From positions 1 to 64,000 of the forward strand of contig CAWJWO010000019.1 in NCBI GenBank assembly GCA_963846585.1: a stretch of DNA of 64,000 bases, given 5' to 3'. Each line of letters starts with the position of its first letter. Position 1 is the first letter of the stretch. The DNA comes from JAAUTT01 sp963846585. GTDB lineage: Bacteria > Bacteroidota > Bacteroidia > Bacteroidales > JAAUTT01. The notes under the pieces were generated by a model. The model made no database searches and was not told the DNA's origin. It saw only the letters and a program-made list of their open reading frames with translations. Both the position numbers and the translations under genes were made by a program. Shown here piece after piece: positions 24,043 to 32,757 of this stretch.

Positions 24043-24486
24043 ATGAAAAACAAAAATTATTCTGTAAAAATTGAGCTTGCAAAAACTTCGGCAGAAGTTT
24101 TCAATCTGGTCAAGGATGTTTCAAAATGGTGGGCGACAAAAGAATTTAAAGGACTGCTTGAAGGACAGAGTACAAAACTAAATGATGAATTTGTAGTAAG
24201 GTTTGGGGACGTCCATTATTCAAAACATAAGTTAATTGAAGTAATTCCTGACAAGAAAGTTGTGTGGCTTGTAACTGACAGTAAAATTAACTGGATAGAA
24301 AAAGACAAAACTGAATGGACAAATACAAAGATGGTTTTTGATATAACCACTAAAGGAGATAAAACGGTGCTTCATTTTACTCATGAAAGGCTTGTCCCCG
24401 AAAAAGAGTGTTATGAAAAGTGCGTTCAGGGGTGGGATATGCTCATTAAAACAAATTTTGTTAAAATCATAAACGGAGCAAAATAA
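24043..24486 (+). CDS. SRPBCC (AHSA1/START-like) domain protein
   Basis: A protein of 147 residues forming a single START-like ligand-binding fold: VKIELAKTSAEVFNLVKDVS, KWWATKEFKG, GDVHYSKHKLIEVIPDKKVV and the C-terminal helix CVQGWDMLIKTNFVKII. The KWW...G pattern is characteristic of the AHSA1-like branch. The ligand is unknown. It closes the DUF4256-DoxX-SRPBCC trio. Confidence 0.88.
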   Translation: MKNKNYSVKIELAKTSAEVFNLVKDVSKWWATKEFKGLLEGQSTKLNDEFVVRFGDVHYSKHKLIEVIPDKKVVWLVTDSKINWIEKDKTEWTNTKMVFDITTKGDKTVLHFTHERLVPEKECYEKCVQGWDMLIKTNFVKIINGAK

Positions 24487-24499
24487 TTTCTTTAATAAT

Positions 24500-24520
24500 T
24501 TAACGTCAGTTCGATTTAAG
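24500..24520. repeat. 21-bp inverted repeat, left partner
   Basis: The sequence ttaacgtcagttcgatttaa(g) is the inverted counterpart of 27237-27257 (one mismatch in 21). The pair encloses a RelE-type TA locus, a secreted protein gene and an IS982 remnant. A third related copy is at 3625-3645. Confidence 0.8.
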
Positions 24521-24663
24521 TAATTTGGTTTTATATTGCAATATACTTAACCCCAACCTCTTAAAAAGGGGCCATAACTGTATTCTTATCAAAGTTTATT
24601 AGTTTAAATATGAATAATTAGTTTATGCTTACAATTATTATAACTGGTACATTTATAAACTGA

Positions 24664-24936
24664 CTAATATAGTGGGAAATCCTTGTAGAAGTTTTCACGT
24701 GTACCGAATATGATGAATTCAACTATGCCGTTGTCGATATAAATTCCAAAACGATAAGGTGCTTGTTTTATTTTATAAAATTTTCCCCTGGATGTTAACT
24801 TTTCGCATCCGGGAATATCGCTTATGCATTGTGCAGACTTCACTTTAAGGATTGTAGATTCAATCAAATCCTTTACCTTTTTATCTTTAACCTTTTTTAT
24901 GTCTTTGAGAAATGAGCTATGGTATTCTGTTATCAT
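24664..24936 (-). CDS. RelE/ParE-family toxin
   Basis: A 90-residue protein of the RelE/StbE type: EYHSSFLKDIKKVKDKKVKD at the start, a central KLTSRGKFYKIKQAPYRFGI with the positively charged catalytic or ribosome-facing region, and the closing VEFIIFGTRENFYKDFP. The ATG overlaps the antitoxin stop by four bases (ATGA), so the pair is translationally coupled. RelE relatives cleave mRNA in the ribosome. Confidence 0.9.
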   Translation of the reverse strand: MITEYHSSFLKDIKKVKDKKVKDLIESTILKVKSAQCISDIPGCEKLTSRGKFYKIKQAPYRFGIYIDNGIVEFIIFGTRENFYKDFPLY

Positions 24937-25145
24937 ATTAACGCCTTGAATATTTCACTTTCAGAAACTTTAGGAGTCTTTCTTCCAACTTTGGAAGCTT
25001 TAAGAATACTAAGGTTTTCCAGTTTTTCAATATCCGTTGCACTTAACTCATCCGATATTTTTCTGACACCTTTAAACAGCTTTAATGCTTCCTTGATCCT
25101 GGCAGCATTCGATTTGGTATCAATTTTAATGACAATTGTTTCCAT
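24933..25145 (-). CDS. Antitoxin of the RelE-type pair
   Basis: A protein of 70 residues, with a short N-terminal strand (METIVIKIDTKSNAARIKEA) and helical, charged middle part. Small antitoxins of this kind are common ahead of RelE genes in Bacteroidota. The family name is not certain. Identification rests on size and the four-base overlap with the toxin gene. Confidence 0.78.
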   Translation of the reverse strand: METIVIKIDTKSNAARIKEALKLFKGVRKISDELSATDIEKLENLSILKASKVGRKTPKVSESEIFKALI

Positions 25146-25356
25146 TCAAAATTATTTACTACAAAGATAATTGAAAAATATTAATGCAAAATGACAAATA
25201 ATCTAAATAAGCTATAGCCAAATATGTATATAATGGACAAAAGCCAAATATTTATTTTTATAATGGATTCGCTGCACGATACTCCTACTTTGATTTTGTT
25301 GCTAAATTGAGAATGTTATAGCTTTATGTGAAATCCGTTCTAAAATGGTCATTACC

Positions 25357-26025
25357 TTATAACTCTCCATTCAAATTGTTAATTTCAATAGATTTTATTT
25401 TTTTATATGATACAGAATGTAAAGTATCCAAGTCTAATTTAAATACAACACCATTATATTTGAAATCACTTCTTATTAATCCGTCAACTTTTGGCTTTTC
25501 GAAATATTTAAATATTTTCTCATACTGATCGCCAATTTTAAGGTCATTATTTATCCCTGCATTTGGAAGTCTTACTATTTCTATGTTGTTTAGCCTAAGG
25601 CTATCTTTTATTGAATTATCCCAGTATTTAATATGTTTAGGAAAGGAGGAATAAATAAATGTAAATTTAATGCTATCAACTTTAAGTGTAGCTAAGAAAA
25701 TTGCAAATGAAGATGGTTTTGTAGGCTTCCAATTACCTGAATAGTCAGGAGGTGGCGAGTTGATCGCAACCAAACCAACTTGAGGATCGCTATATACCAA
25801 TGAATAATTTATAGATTTCCTATTGAATAGGTTTTTTATGTCATTTAGGCTTTTAACATTAATAAATAATGAATCATTATTTATTATAATACCTTTATTG
25901 GGCAACATTTTTATAAAATTTTTACTTATAATATTATGATCCCATGCCGGTAATTTGGTTTGAGATATTAATGGTAATGGGTAATAAATTGTAGAAATTA
26001 GAAAAATACATATTACTATCTTCAT
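25357..26025 (-). CDS. Secreted hypothetical protein
   Basis: The 222 residues begin with a signal peptide (MKIVICIFLISTIYYPLPLI, cleavage near SQT). No known domain is evident. The mature part mixes strands and polar turns, with NSPPPDYSGNWKP near residue 90. It lies inside the segment bounded by the 21-bp inverted repeats and next to an IS982 remnant, suggesting acquired DNA. Confidence 0.6.
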   Translation of the reverse strand: MKIVICIFLISTIYYPLPLISQTKLPAWDHNIISKNFIKMLPNKGIIINNDSLFINVKSLNDIKNLFNRKSINYSLVYSDPQVGLVAINSPPPDYSGNWKPTKPSSFAIFLATLKVDSIKFTFIYSSFPKHIKYWDNSIKDSLRLNNIEIVRLPNAGINNDLKIGDQYEKIFKYFEKPKVDGLIRSDFKYNGVVFKLDLDTLHSVSYKKIKSIEINNLNGEL

Positions 26026-26232
26026 TTTATTTTAATTTAGAATTATTTAAAACTTTAATCTAGCTCGAATAAACCAAATAATCTGTAGTACCTTGTTTCT
26101 TAAAATTTAATACACCTCTTTTAAGAAAGTATATTTATTATAAAAATATTTTTTAAAATATATTTCATATAAAGCGGGATGACAAATTAAATATTTAAGA
26201 TAATCAAAAAGAGTAGCATCAATTATTCTATT

Positions 26233-27155
26233 AAACCTATCAGCTGTTTTCTACTGATAAAATTACTGAAATTTTCTATGTTGTACACGATTTTTGCAAC
26301 GAATTTGAAAAGGCTATGACCGGACACTTTGTAAGAAAAGATAATGGTAATCAGTCCAAAAACCGCTCTTTTAAATTGCATGACAGTGAAGTTATTACTA
26401 TTCTTATACTCTTTCATGCTGGGCAGTTCCGCCACCTTAAGCACTTTTATACCCAATATGTTCAAACCCACCTTACTTCCTAATTTCCTCAAACGGTATC
26501 ATATAACCGTTTTGTATAACTTCAAAGTAAAGTTGCAATGCCATTGGCTGTATTCCTAAAGACTTGTTGTTTAGTAAAATGCACCGGTATATCTTTTATT
26601 AATTCCACTCCCTTGAGGGCATGTCATATCCGTAGGGAAAAACAAAATCGGGTATTTAAAGGCTTAGCAACCAAGGGACAATGTTCCATTGGCTGGTTTT
26701 TTGGTTTCAAACTTCACCTGATTATCAATGACAAGGGTGAAATTTTGGATTTTATGTTAACCCAAGGAAATATTGATGACAGAGAGCCACTTAAAAACAA
26801 ATCCTTTCATAAAAAAGTATTCGGAAAGCTTTTTGGAGACAAGGGATACATCAGTCAAACCCTCTTTGAACAGCTCTTTATAGATGGTATCCATCTTATT
26901 ACTAAAATTCGTAAGAATATGAAAAACAGTCTTATGCAATTAAAAGACAAAATAATTCATTTAAAAAGAGCACTAATTGAAACGGTTAATGATGAATTAA
27001 AGAATATGTGCCAGGCAGAACACACCAGACATCGTGGATTTAATAATTTTATTACAAACCTTCTTTCTAGCCTAATTATATACTCCTTTTTCCCAAAAAA
27101 TCATACATTGAATATTGAAATAATTGATAATAAATCTTTAATTAAAGCAGCTTAA
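26233..27155 (+). pseudogene. IS982 family transposase, disrupted by two in-frame stops
   Basis: One frame reads through the whole transposase. The N-terminal part (STDKITEIFYVVHDFCNEFE, LHDSEVITILILFHAGQFRH) ends at TAA, FPQTVSYNRFV follows, then a second TAA, then the catalytic part. That part contains SFINSTPLRACHIRRE (D replaced by N in the expected IDSTPL), GFKLHLIINDKGEIL, KLFGDKGYISQTLFEQLF with the second aspartate, and ETVNDELKN with the glutamate. The start codon region is also lost. The element cannot transpose itself. Confidence 0.9.
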
Positions 27156-27236
27156 GCATTGAAAAGTATACCTATCAAGCCAAAGTGTTTTAATGGCATT
27201 ATTAATAAGTAATTACAAAATGAAAAAAGTTAATTC

Positions 27237-27257
27237 CTTACATCGAACTGACGTTAA
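27237..27257. repeat. 21-bp inverted repeat, right partner
   Basis: The sequence cttacatcgaactgacgtta(a) lies about 80 bases after the IS982 remnant and is the inverse of 24500-24520. A truncated coding fragment on the minus strand runs exactly up to it, so it probably marks an element end. Confidence 0.8.
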
Positions 27258-27563
27258 ATAGGAAATGTATGGTGGATATTTCAGTTCAACACCTTCAATA
27301 GATTTTAGTCCTGGGCGTTTCCACTGCTGAAAAGAATGAAGTGCTTTGTCAAAAATATCGGAAGATGCACTTGAGCCTGGAAGTCCTTTTCTTAATTTTC
27401 TAAGAAAGTCAGTCCAAATTTCTTCATCTGTTTCTCCGTTGAAATTTTCTCTTGCAAGATTTATGATTTCCTGTTTGGTGATGAATAGATGAATGTCATT
27501 TCCTGCTTGGTTAGGATTAAAAAAATGCTCGGTTATGACATTATTTCATTCAAGACATTTCAT
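27258..27563 (-). pseudogene. N-terminal fragment of an unknown protein next to AbiE locus 2
   Basis: From an ATG at 27563 the frame reads MKCLE, a TGA, then about 95 residues of plausible protein: NNVITEHFFNPNQAGNDIHL, FITKQEIINLARENFNGETD, EEIWTDFLRKLRKGL and so on, until the frame meets the 21-bp repeat at 27257. TGA most simply replaces a TGG (Trp) codon. The family was not recognised. The gene is on the same strand as AbiEii and 70 bases downstream, so it was probably part of the same operon before truncation. Confidence 0.55.
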
Positions 27564-27632
27564 CTTTCACCTTTTAATTAATATTTAATTCTAATTCAAT
27601 TGATCCTAATTCATTTTTAATCGAATTTCAAT

Positions 27633-28433
27633 TCAAATCTGTCTCAAATGCTTCATCAAATTCCTGAAAATACCATCAAAATCCGGTAAATTGTGTATCT
27701 GGTTACTTAGGTACTTCTCCCACATGCTTTTAAATTTACCTTCTTTCTCGTTTACTTTGTTTAAAAAATCGTCAGGATTCAGGTTTTTGTGTTTTACTTT
27801 TTTTCTGAATTCAGTAGCAAATTGCGAAATAGTAAATTCATCGTGCTCAAATAAGTACCAAAGATCATATATATCCCTTGGTTGAGTGCGTTCCATAAGA
27901 GAACGCATTTTTTCAATAAGTACTTCCGCTTTTGCATAGCAATTTACTGAGAAATCGTTCTCTAAATCAGAATATGTCCTGAAAATTTTTTGTTTCTTGG
28001 ATGCAAAGCATATCAACTCGTTTCTGGTGAAATCAAGTTTAAGGTCCTTCCTGCCAAAAGCTCCAACAAGTGGCCCGCCATAAAGAACGTAGAAGTTAAC
28101 ATTGCCGCTTTCAAACTCTGTTTCCGGCTTTCTTTCCAAAGGGATATTAGATTCTTCCTTTATGAAGTCAAACAGCGATTTAAAAGCCTCGAAAATCTGC
28201 TCATTGGAAACTGCGTCATTCTTCAGAGTAAAATCCAAATCCTCGGAAAACCTGTAATTCTCGAAATAAGCTTTCTTTAACACAGTTCCACCCTTGAAAA
28301 TCAGGTTGTCCTGTAAGAATTGGTTTTGTGATATGCCATAAAGAATCCAGGTAATGACATAATCTTTTTCAATCTGTCCGTCCTTCACTTTACTTTTGGC
28401 AGCATATTTTTGTATTTCACCAGGTTTAATCAT
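27633..28433 (-). CDS. abiEii: AbiEii-type nucleotidyltransferase toxin, locus 2
   Basis: A protein of 266 residues. The nucleotidyltransferase motifs are IFKGGTVLKKAYF near residue 46 and RFSEDLDFTL near 61, with GPLVGAFGRKDLKLDFTRNE in the middle and AEVLIEKMRSLMERTQPRDI toward the C terminus. It is only distantly similar to the locus 1 toxin, so the two are not a recent duplication. Three bases separate it from the upstream AbiEi gene. Confidence 0.92.
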   Translation of the reverse strand: MIKPGEIQKYAAKSKVKDGQIEKDYVITWILYGISQNQFLQDNLIFKGGTVLKKAYFENYRFSEDLDFTLKNDAVSNEQIFEAFKSLFDFIKEESNIPLERKPETEFESGNVNFYVLYGGPLVGAFGRKDLKLDFTRNELICFASKKQKIFRTYSDLENDFSVNCYAKAEVLIEKMRSLMERTQPRDIYDLWYLFEHDEFTISQFATEFRKKVKHKNLNPDDFLNKVNEKEGKFKSMWEKYLSNQIHNLPDFDGIFRNLMKHLRQI

Positions 28434-28436
28434 AAT

Positions 28437-29258
28437 TTAATGGCTAAGTGCTGATTTTATGGTTTCTATATCAATATTTTGCTGGATGCTCCAGCGTGAA
28501 AGCATTTTTCCTTCTTTAGGCAACGATGGGTCGAGCAGGGTAAATGCTTTGGTTTTCTTTTCATACAATTTCTTAACAACCGGATTATCTAACTCCAGGG
28601 TTTCCAATAAATACCCAAGGCGCTTAATAACAGCTTGGCTATTGAATTTTACAACATAATCATAGAGTTTATTAAAATCTATATCTTCCTTTGCCTTAAA
28701 AACTGCTTTTGCTATTTCAACAATACCTCCGCCATATTCTGGTATGAACAGGCAGTCTATTACGGTTTTTTCAACATCACTGCATTTTATTTTTGTATAG
28801 TTGTCTATCCAGGTATTTTTAGCACCAAAAAAATGGGCTTCGTTATGATATATGAATTGGAATTCGATATTTTTCACATGAAATGACTTTTTATGAGGGT
28901 TCTTGTTTACCACTATTTGTTCCTTTAATGCAGGTTGTGTGATGAGGCTATGAAGGGCTAAGGCACTGTAATAACCAATGTAATAATCAGCATTGTCAAC
29001 CAGGTTAACTGCCGTAGAGTGCCAATCGGGTTGGTAATTTTCAGGATCCTTGTCATAAGGGATGATATGATAAAGTCCATCTTTAATACGCATTAATAAG
29101 CCCCTGCTTACCATGTGGCTTACTAAGCTACGTATGGTAACACGCGATGAATCCGGCATTAATTCATAAGCTTCGCTAAGGGTAAAGAATTGTTTATCCC
29201 CCGAATTCATGGAAGCCAATAAGTGTGCTCCTGGTTCTTTTACGGTCTTATGTTTCAT
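28437..29258 (-). CDS. abiEi: AbiEi-type antitoxin, locus 2
   Basis: The ATG at 29258 (273 residues) is chosen. A longer version from 29357 would start in front of the promoter, because a perfect -7 box TATTTTTG lies at 29304-29311. The N-terminal winged helix (KQFFTLSEAYELMPDSSRVT, LVSHMVSRGLLMRIKDGLYH) precedes the AbiEi core (YYIGYYSALALHSLITQPAL, DVEKTVIDCLFIPEYGGGIV) and the C-terminal domain ending LSRWSIQQNIDIETIKSA. It should repress the operon and neutralise AbiEii. Confidence 0.9.
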   Translation of the reverse strand: MKHKTVKEPGAHLLASMNSGDKQFFTLSEAYELMPDSSRVTIRSLVSHMVSRGLLMRIKDGLYHIIPYDKDPENYQPDWHSTAVNLVDNADYYIGYYSALALHSLITQPALKEQIVVNKNPHKKSFHVKNIEFQFIYHNEAHFFGAKNTWIDNYTKIKCSDVEKTVIDCLFIPEYGGGIVEIAKAVFKAKEDIDFNKLYDYVVKFNSQAVIKRLGYLLETLELDNPVVKKLYEKKTKAFTLLDPSLPKEGKMLSRWSIQQNIDIETIKSALSH

Positions 29259-29303
29259 TGCAGGATGGTGGTTTAATATGCCACAAATTAAAAGTAATAC
29301 GTA

Positions 29304-29311
29304 ACAAAAAT
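29304..29311 (-). promoter_or_regulatory. -7 box TATTTTTG of AbiE locus 2
   Basis: A perfect TAnnTTTG match about 46 bases before the chosen ATG, with ATTG about 20 bases further upstream as a possible -33 element. Confidence 0.6.
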
Positions 29312-29464
29312 ACTGCTTTTTTATGAAACAATTGAATATTAAGGCTGTATTCTGCATGTATTATTGAAAAATGATAATAATAGCTAAGTAAAAACCTTCA
29401 AATACATTTGTCTCTTGCTTCCCGGTCAAAACTAAAAAGATTAGACATCTTCCTCATTCGGCTC

Positions 29465-29633
29465 CTAACTTTTGCTGGAAACGGAATGCAAATAAAGCCG
29501 CCTCTACCTGATGAGAGTTCAAATCAACTTGTGCATCAACAAGGGTTGATGCCAATTTCTGGATGTTGTCAGATGAACAACGTTTGGTTAGTTCAAAAGC
29601 GAAATATTTAGCATGGTAACGGGTTAGATTCAT
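29465..29633 (-). pseudogene. N-terminal remnant of a SNF2-like helicase
   Basis: From ATG 29633 the frame encodes 55 residues before TAG: MNLTRYHAKYFAFELTKRC, then SSDNIQKLASTLVDAQVDL and NSHQVEAALFAFRSS. This matches the start of SNF2/DEAD-type helicases found in defence loci, just before their ADEVGLGKT Walker A motif, which is missing here. The helicase has been deleted apart from this piece. Another frame to about 29411 (MRKMSNLFSFDREARDK) might be its C-terminal end, joined by deletion. Confidence 0.7.
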
Positions 29634-30683
29634 GTGAAAAGTTTATAACAGGAATAACTAACTATGAGGATAAAAGTATAGCAATAGAATGTATAATGTC
29701 TGAATTTAAAAATGCGTTGGCAATATAAGGCAATAATTTACCTATAACGCAAATGAAATTGTGTTATAAACATTATTACGCTTTAAATCGAGCCGAAATT
29801 TCTTATTTCATCCCATGCCAATTTCCAATATCTTTGTTTAACCACTAAACAAACATTAATTCTTGAAAGTCATAATCTCTCAAAACTCCAATATCAGAGA
29901 GTTACGGATGTAATTGTTAACTATTAATGTGAAAGCATTTAGGTCTATTGGCTTATATAGTATTGAATCAGTTATAATTGATATAATAATAATTGCAGGG
30001 TAATAGGGAGTGCTGTTAACATGCAAATCGGTAGCTTGCAAAAAACATGTTATTTAACATGTTTAAATATGTTAAATAACATATATTGTACCATTATAAC
30101 ACCTTTACCCTGCTAACCTTACCTTAACCCTTACCACTACTACCTTACAGACATTATAACCTATTATATTATACCAGATATTGCCTATATTATATAATCT
30201 TAGTTATAATTATAGCCTGTAAACTGTAAGTAAATAACTCTATATGCTTATAATCATTAAGCGTTATTATTTAGAAAGATTATAGATAATTTAGCAATTG
30301 TAATATACCTATATATCAATACAATACATTTCTATTTAACATAATAATAGTTATAAGACAAATAACGCTGTGAGTATTGTAATTGAATAAGTTAAACTAT
30401 ATTTAGTCATTATAGTAGGGTAGAAAGGTAATATATATGATTTCATAAGGTATTGATAATGATAATATATAATAATATTTTACGTAAAACCTTAAAAAAA
30501 TGATATTGATATTACTTCCCAGATTTTTTTAAACAAAAGATAAAAAGGTTATAATTATACCTGATCCATACCAATATTAGCATTTATAAGGGTTTTAGTT
30601 GTTGTTTTTATGTAATATTAATAGATTTTATCAGGAATTAATCTAAAATATTACTATTTATTATAAATAACTACTAATAATAT
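29634..30683. other. 1.05-kb AT-rich region without genes, containing a nested palindrome
   Basis: No reading frame of interest is found on either strand. Base composition is markedly more AT-rich than the neighbours, and stops occur in all frames. The only distinct structure is the nested inverted repeat at 29996-30114. No DnaA-box cluster or iteron array was seen. Confidence 0.6.
29996..30114. repeat. Nested inverted repeat with a perfect 14-bp stem
   Basis: The inner arms atgttatttaacat (30047-30060) and atgttaaataacat (30069-30082) pair perfectly around an 8-base loop. An outer pair gcagggtaa / ttaccctgc encloses about 120 bases. This could be a structured RNA, a protein-binding site or a terminator. 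Confidence 0.7.
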
Positions 30684-30974
30684 ATGTTAATTCAACAAAC
30701 AATGATAAATAAGCTATTAAATCACTTACCTGTTGCCAGTGCTGTAACAGTGCCTTTATTAACAATTCCTTTCACAAGTATTATTAATACAATTATTTTA
30801 GCAATAATTGCAGGTGTTGTCGGTTTTATTGTTAAAATCTTTCTTGATTGGCTTAAATGCGAGATAAAAAAAGACTTTCCAAGCATTAAAAAATTACTGG
30901 TTAATCCTTTATCATTAGTTAAAATCTTTATGCTTAAGTTATATTATAAGTATATAAATCCTAAGTGCCGATAA
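30684..30974 (+). CDS. Small hypothetical membrane protein
   Basis: A protein of 96 residues with two adjacent hydrophobic helices (SAVTVPLLTIPFTSIINTII, LAIIAGVVGFIVKIFLDWL) and a basic C-terminal tail rich in lysine. The small size and two-helix plan recall phage holin-like proteins, but no family was recognised. An internal ATG at 30702 is an alternative start. It lies between the AT-rich region and tRNA-Pro. Confidence 0.5.
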   Translation: MLIQQTMINKLLNHLPVASAVTVPLLTIPFTSIINTIILAIIAGVVGFIVKIFLDWLKCEIKKDFPSIKKLLVNPLSLVKIFMLKLYYKYINPKCR

Positions 30975-31098
30975 TCAATAATTATCAATTTATATTATTA
31001 ATACCTCAATAGTTCAAAAGTAGTTCAAACCATTTGCAATACTTTTTGTAATACCAAAAAATAACCCATTGCAAAACAAGAGGTTATAATTAAAAAAG

Positions 31099-31172
31099 TC
31101 GGGGTGAGAAGACTCGAACTTCCGGCCCCTACGTCCCGAACGTAGTGCGCTAGCCAACTGCGCTACACCCCG
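31099..31172 (-). tRNA. tRNA-Pro (anticodon CGG)
   Basis: The 74 bases fold on the minus strand with acceptor cggggtg/caccccg, anticodon stem ctacg/cgtag around ttcggga (anticodon CGG), and T arm gttcgagtc. CCA is not encoded. It lies at the border between the accessory region and the next core block, a position typical of integration targets. Confidence 0.96.
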
Positions 31173-31415
31173 ATGAAAAATTGTTTATTGAAAATTGATT
31201 ATTTAATAGTACAAATCAATAATTGTTAATGTCACAAAAGTAATTATCCTGCATATTATACCAAAAATAAATATTGTGCTTTTGTATTTGTTGTTATTAA
31301 AAGGTGATGAAGTGATGAAGTAATGAAGTAATTTGTCATCATTTTCAAATTTTCAAATTAGCACACTTTCAAATTCTTCTATCCGTCATTAGTAATTAGT
31401 AATTTGTCATCTTTT

Positions 31416-32408
31416 TCACATTTCCAACAAACTAATTTCATGCCTAAACTGTTCCTTGTCAATTGGTACAACGCCGATTTTTTCGCAAACCAATCCGCCA
31501 GCCATATTAGAAACCGCGGCGGTTATAAAAGGGTCAAGCCCGGAAGAAAGACAAAGGCTTGCAACGCTGATAACGGTATCACCTGCCCCTGAAACATCAG
31601 CTATATCGCGGATATGAGCGGGGATTAACCTGAATGACGAGCCATCGCTTATAAATACGCCGGCCTCAGATAAAGTTATCATAACAAGTTTTATATTGTT
31701 TTTTTTATGTATTACTCCGGCAGCGTTGAAGATACTTTCGGCCTGCGATTTATTGATATCAATTTTTAATCCTTCGCTCAGTTCTTTGTAATTAGGTTTA
31801 AAGAGAGTTATGTTACTATAATTGTCAAAATTTCTTTTTTTGGGATCCACGAGGGTTGGAATATTTCTTTTATTAGCCTCTTTTACAACGCATTCAATCA
31901 CATGCGGGGTGATAGTGCCTTTATCATAATCCTCTAATACTATTGCGTTTATGGAATTTTCATTAAGAATTGACAATATATTTTGAATAAACGATTGTTC
32001 CATAGAGGGTGAGAGAGGCGAATCGATTTCACGGTCAAACCTTAGTAAATGCTGATGGTTACTGATGATCCTTGTTTTTACAGTAGTGGGACGGCTGTCA
32101 TCAATTATTATTCCCCGCCTGCTAATACGCTGGTTATCCAATAAGTCAAAAAATATATTGGAACGGATATCGTTTCCTATTACTGAACAAAGGATTGGCG
32201 TGGCGCCAAGGGATTGGATGTTAAGGGCGACATTTGCAGCGCCGCCAAGACGGTTTTCTTCACTTGTCCCTGTAACTACAGGAACAGGAGCTTCAGGTGA
32301 TATACGTTCGACTTTTCCCCACATGTATGAATCAATCATAACATCACCGATAATCATTATCCGGTGTTTGGCAAAGGAATCCAGTAAATTTGTAAGATCA
32401 GTATTCAA
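31416..32408 (-). CDS. rfaE1: D-glycero-beta-D-manno-heptose-7-phosphate kinase
   Basis: This PfkB-family kinase phosphorylates heptose-7-phosphate at C1 for the ADP-heptose used in LPS core synthesis. The 330 residues correspond to the kinase half of the bifunctional HldE; the nucleotidyltransferase half is absent, as in many Bacteroidota. Motifs are IMIIGDVMIDSYMWGKVERI, NRLGGAANVALNIQSLGATP and the catalytic DVSGAGDTVISVASL near the C terminus. The start appears to be TTG; no ATG lies upstream of the first conserved strand. Confidence 0.94.
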   Translation of the reverse strand: MNTDLTNLLDSFAKHRIMIIGDVMIDSYMWGKVERISPEAPVPVVTGTSEENRLGGAANVALNIQSLGATPILCSVIGNDIRSNIFFDLLDNQRISRRGIIIDDSRPTTVKTRIISNHQHLLRFDREIDSPLSPSMEQSFIQNILSILNENSINAIVLEDYDKGTITPHVIECVVKEANKRNIPTLVDPKKRNFDNYSNITLFKPNYKELSEGLKIDINKSQAESIFNAAGVIHKKNNIKLVMITLSEAGVFISDGSSFRLIPAHIRDIADVSGAGDTVISVASLCLSSGLDPFITAAVSNMAGGLVCEKIGVVPIDKEQFRHEISLLEM

Positions 32409-32757
32409 TTGTTGTAATTTTAATATAACGGAACAAATATATAAAATAGTCGTAAGTCGTAAGTCGTAAGTCGTAAGAAATATAGTAGAATAGTAGGAAA
32501 GCAGGAAACCAGGGAGGCAGGAAAGTAGAAAAGTTGGAGAGTAGTAAGTAGTATCTTTGCAGGTTGCAGGTTACAGGTTGCACGTACAAAAATACAACCT
32601 TTACAACCATTTTGATTTAAGATTCTAGATTTTAGATTTGAGATTTAAGATTTGGATATTATGTAATTGCAAATCTTAAATCTAGATTCTCAAATCTTAA
32701 TTCTTAAATCCGTTAACCTCATCACTTTTTACTTACGACTTACTACTTACGACATTC
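32409..32757. repeat. Spacer of several tandem word families
   Basis: It contains gtcgtaagtcgtaagtcgta (from about 32452), gcaggttgcaggttacaggt, then gattctagattttagatttg and related words with a partly inverted echo aatctagattctcaaatc. No gene is seen. Confidence 0.7.

Noticed and set aside
27258..27563. Recoded TGA (Trp or selenocysteine)
   Set aside because: TGA ends many intact genes here and only this truncated fragment would need recoding; mutation is simpler.
29408..29611. 67-residue plus-strand frame
   Set aside because: The opposite strand carries a recognisable helicase N-terminal fragment, so this is an antisense shadow.
29634..30683. Replication origin
   Set aside because: AT-rich, but no DnaA-box cluster, iterons, or dnaA/rep gene nearby.
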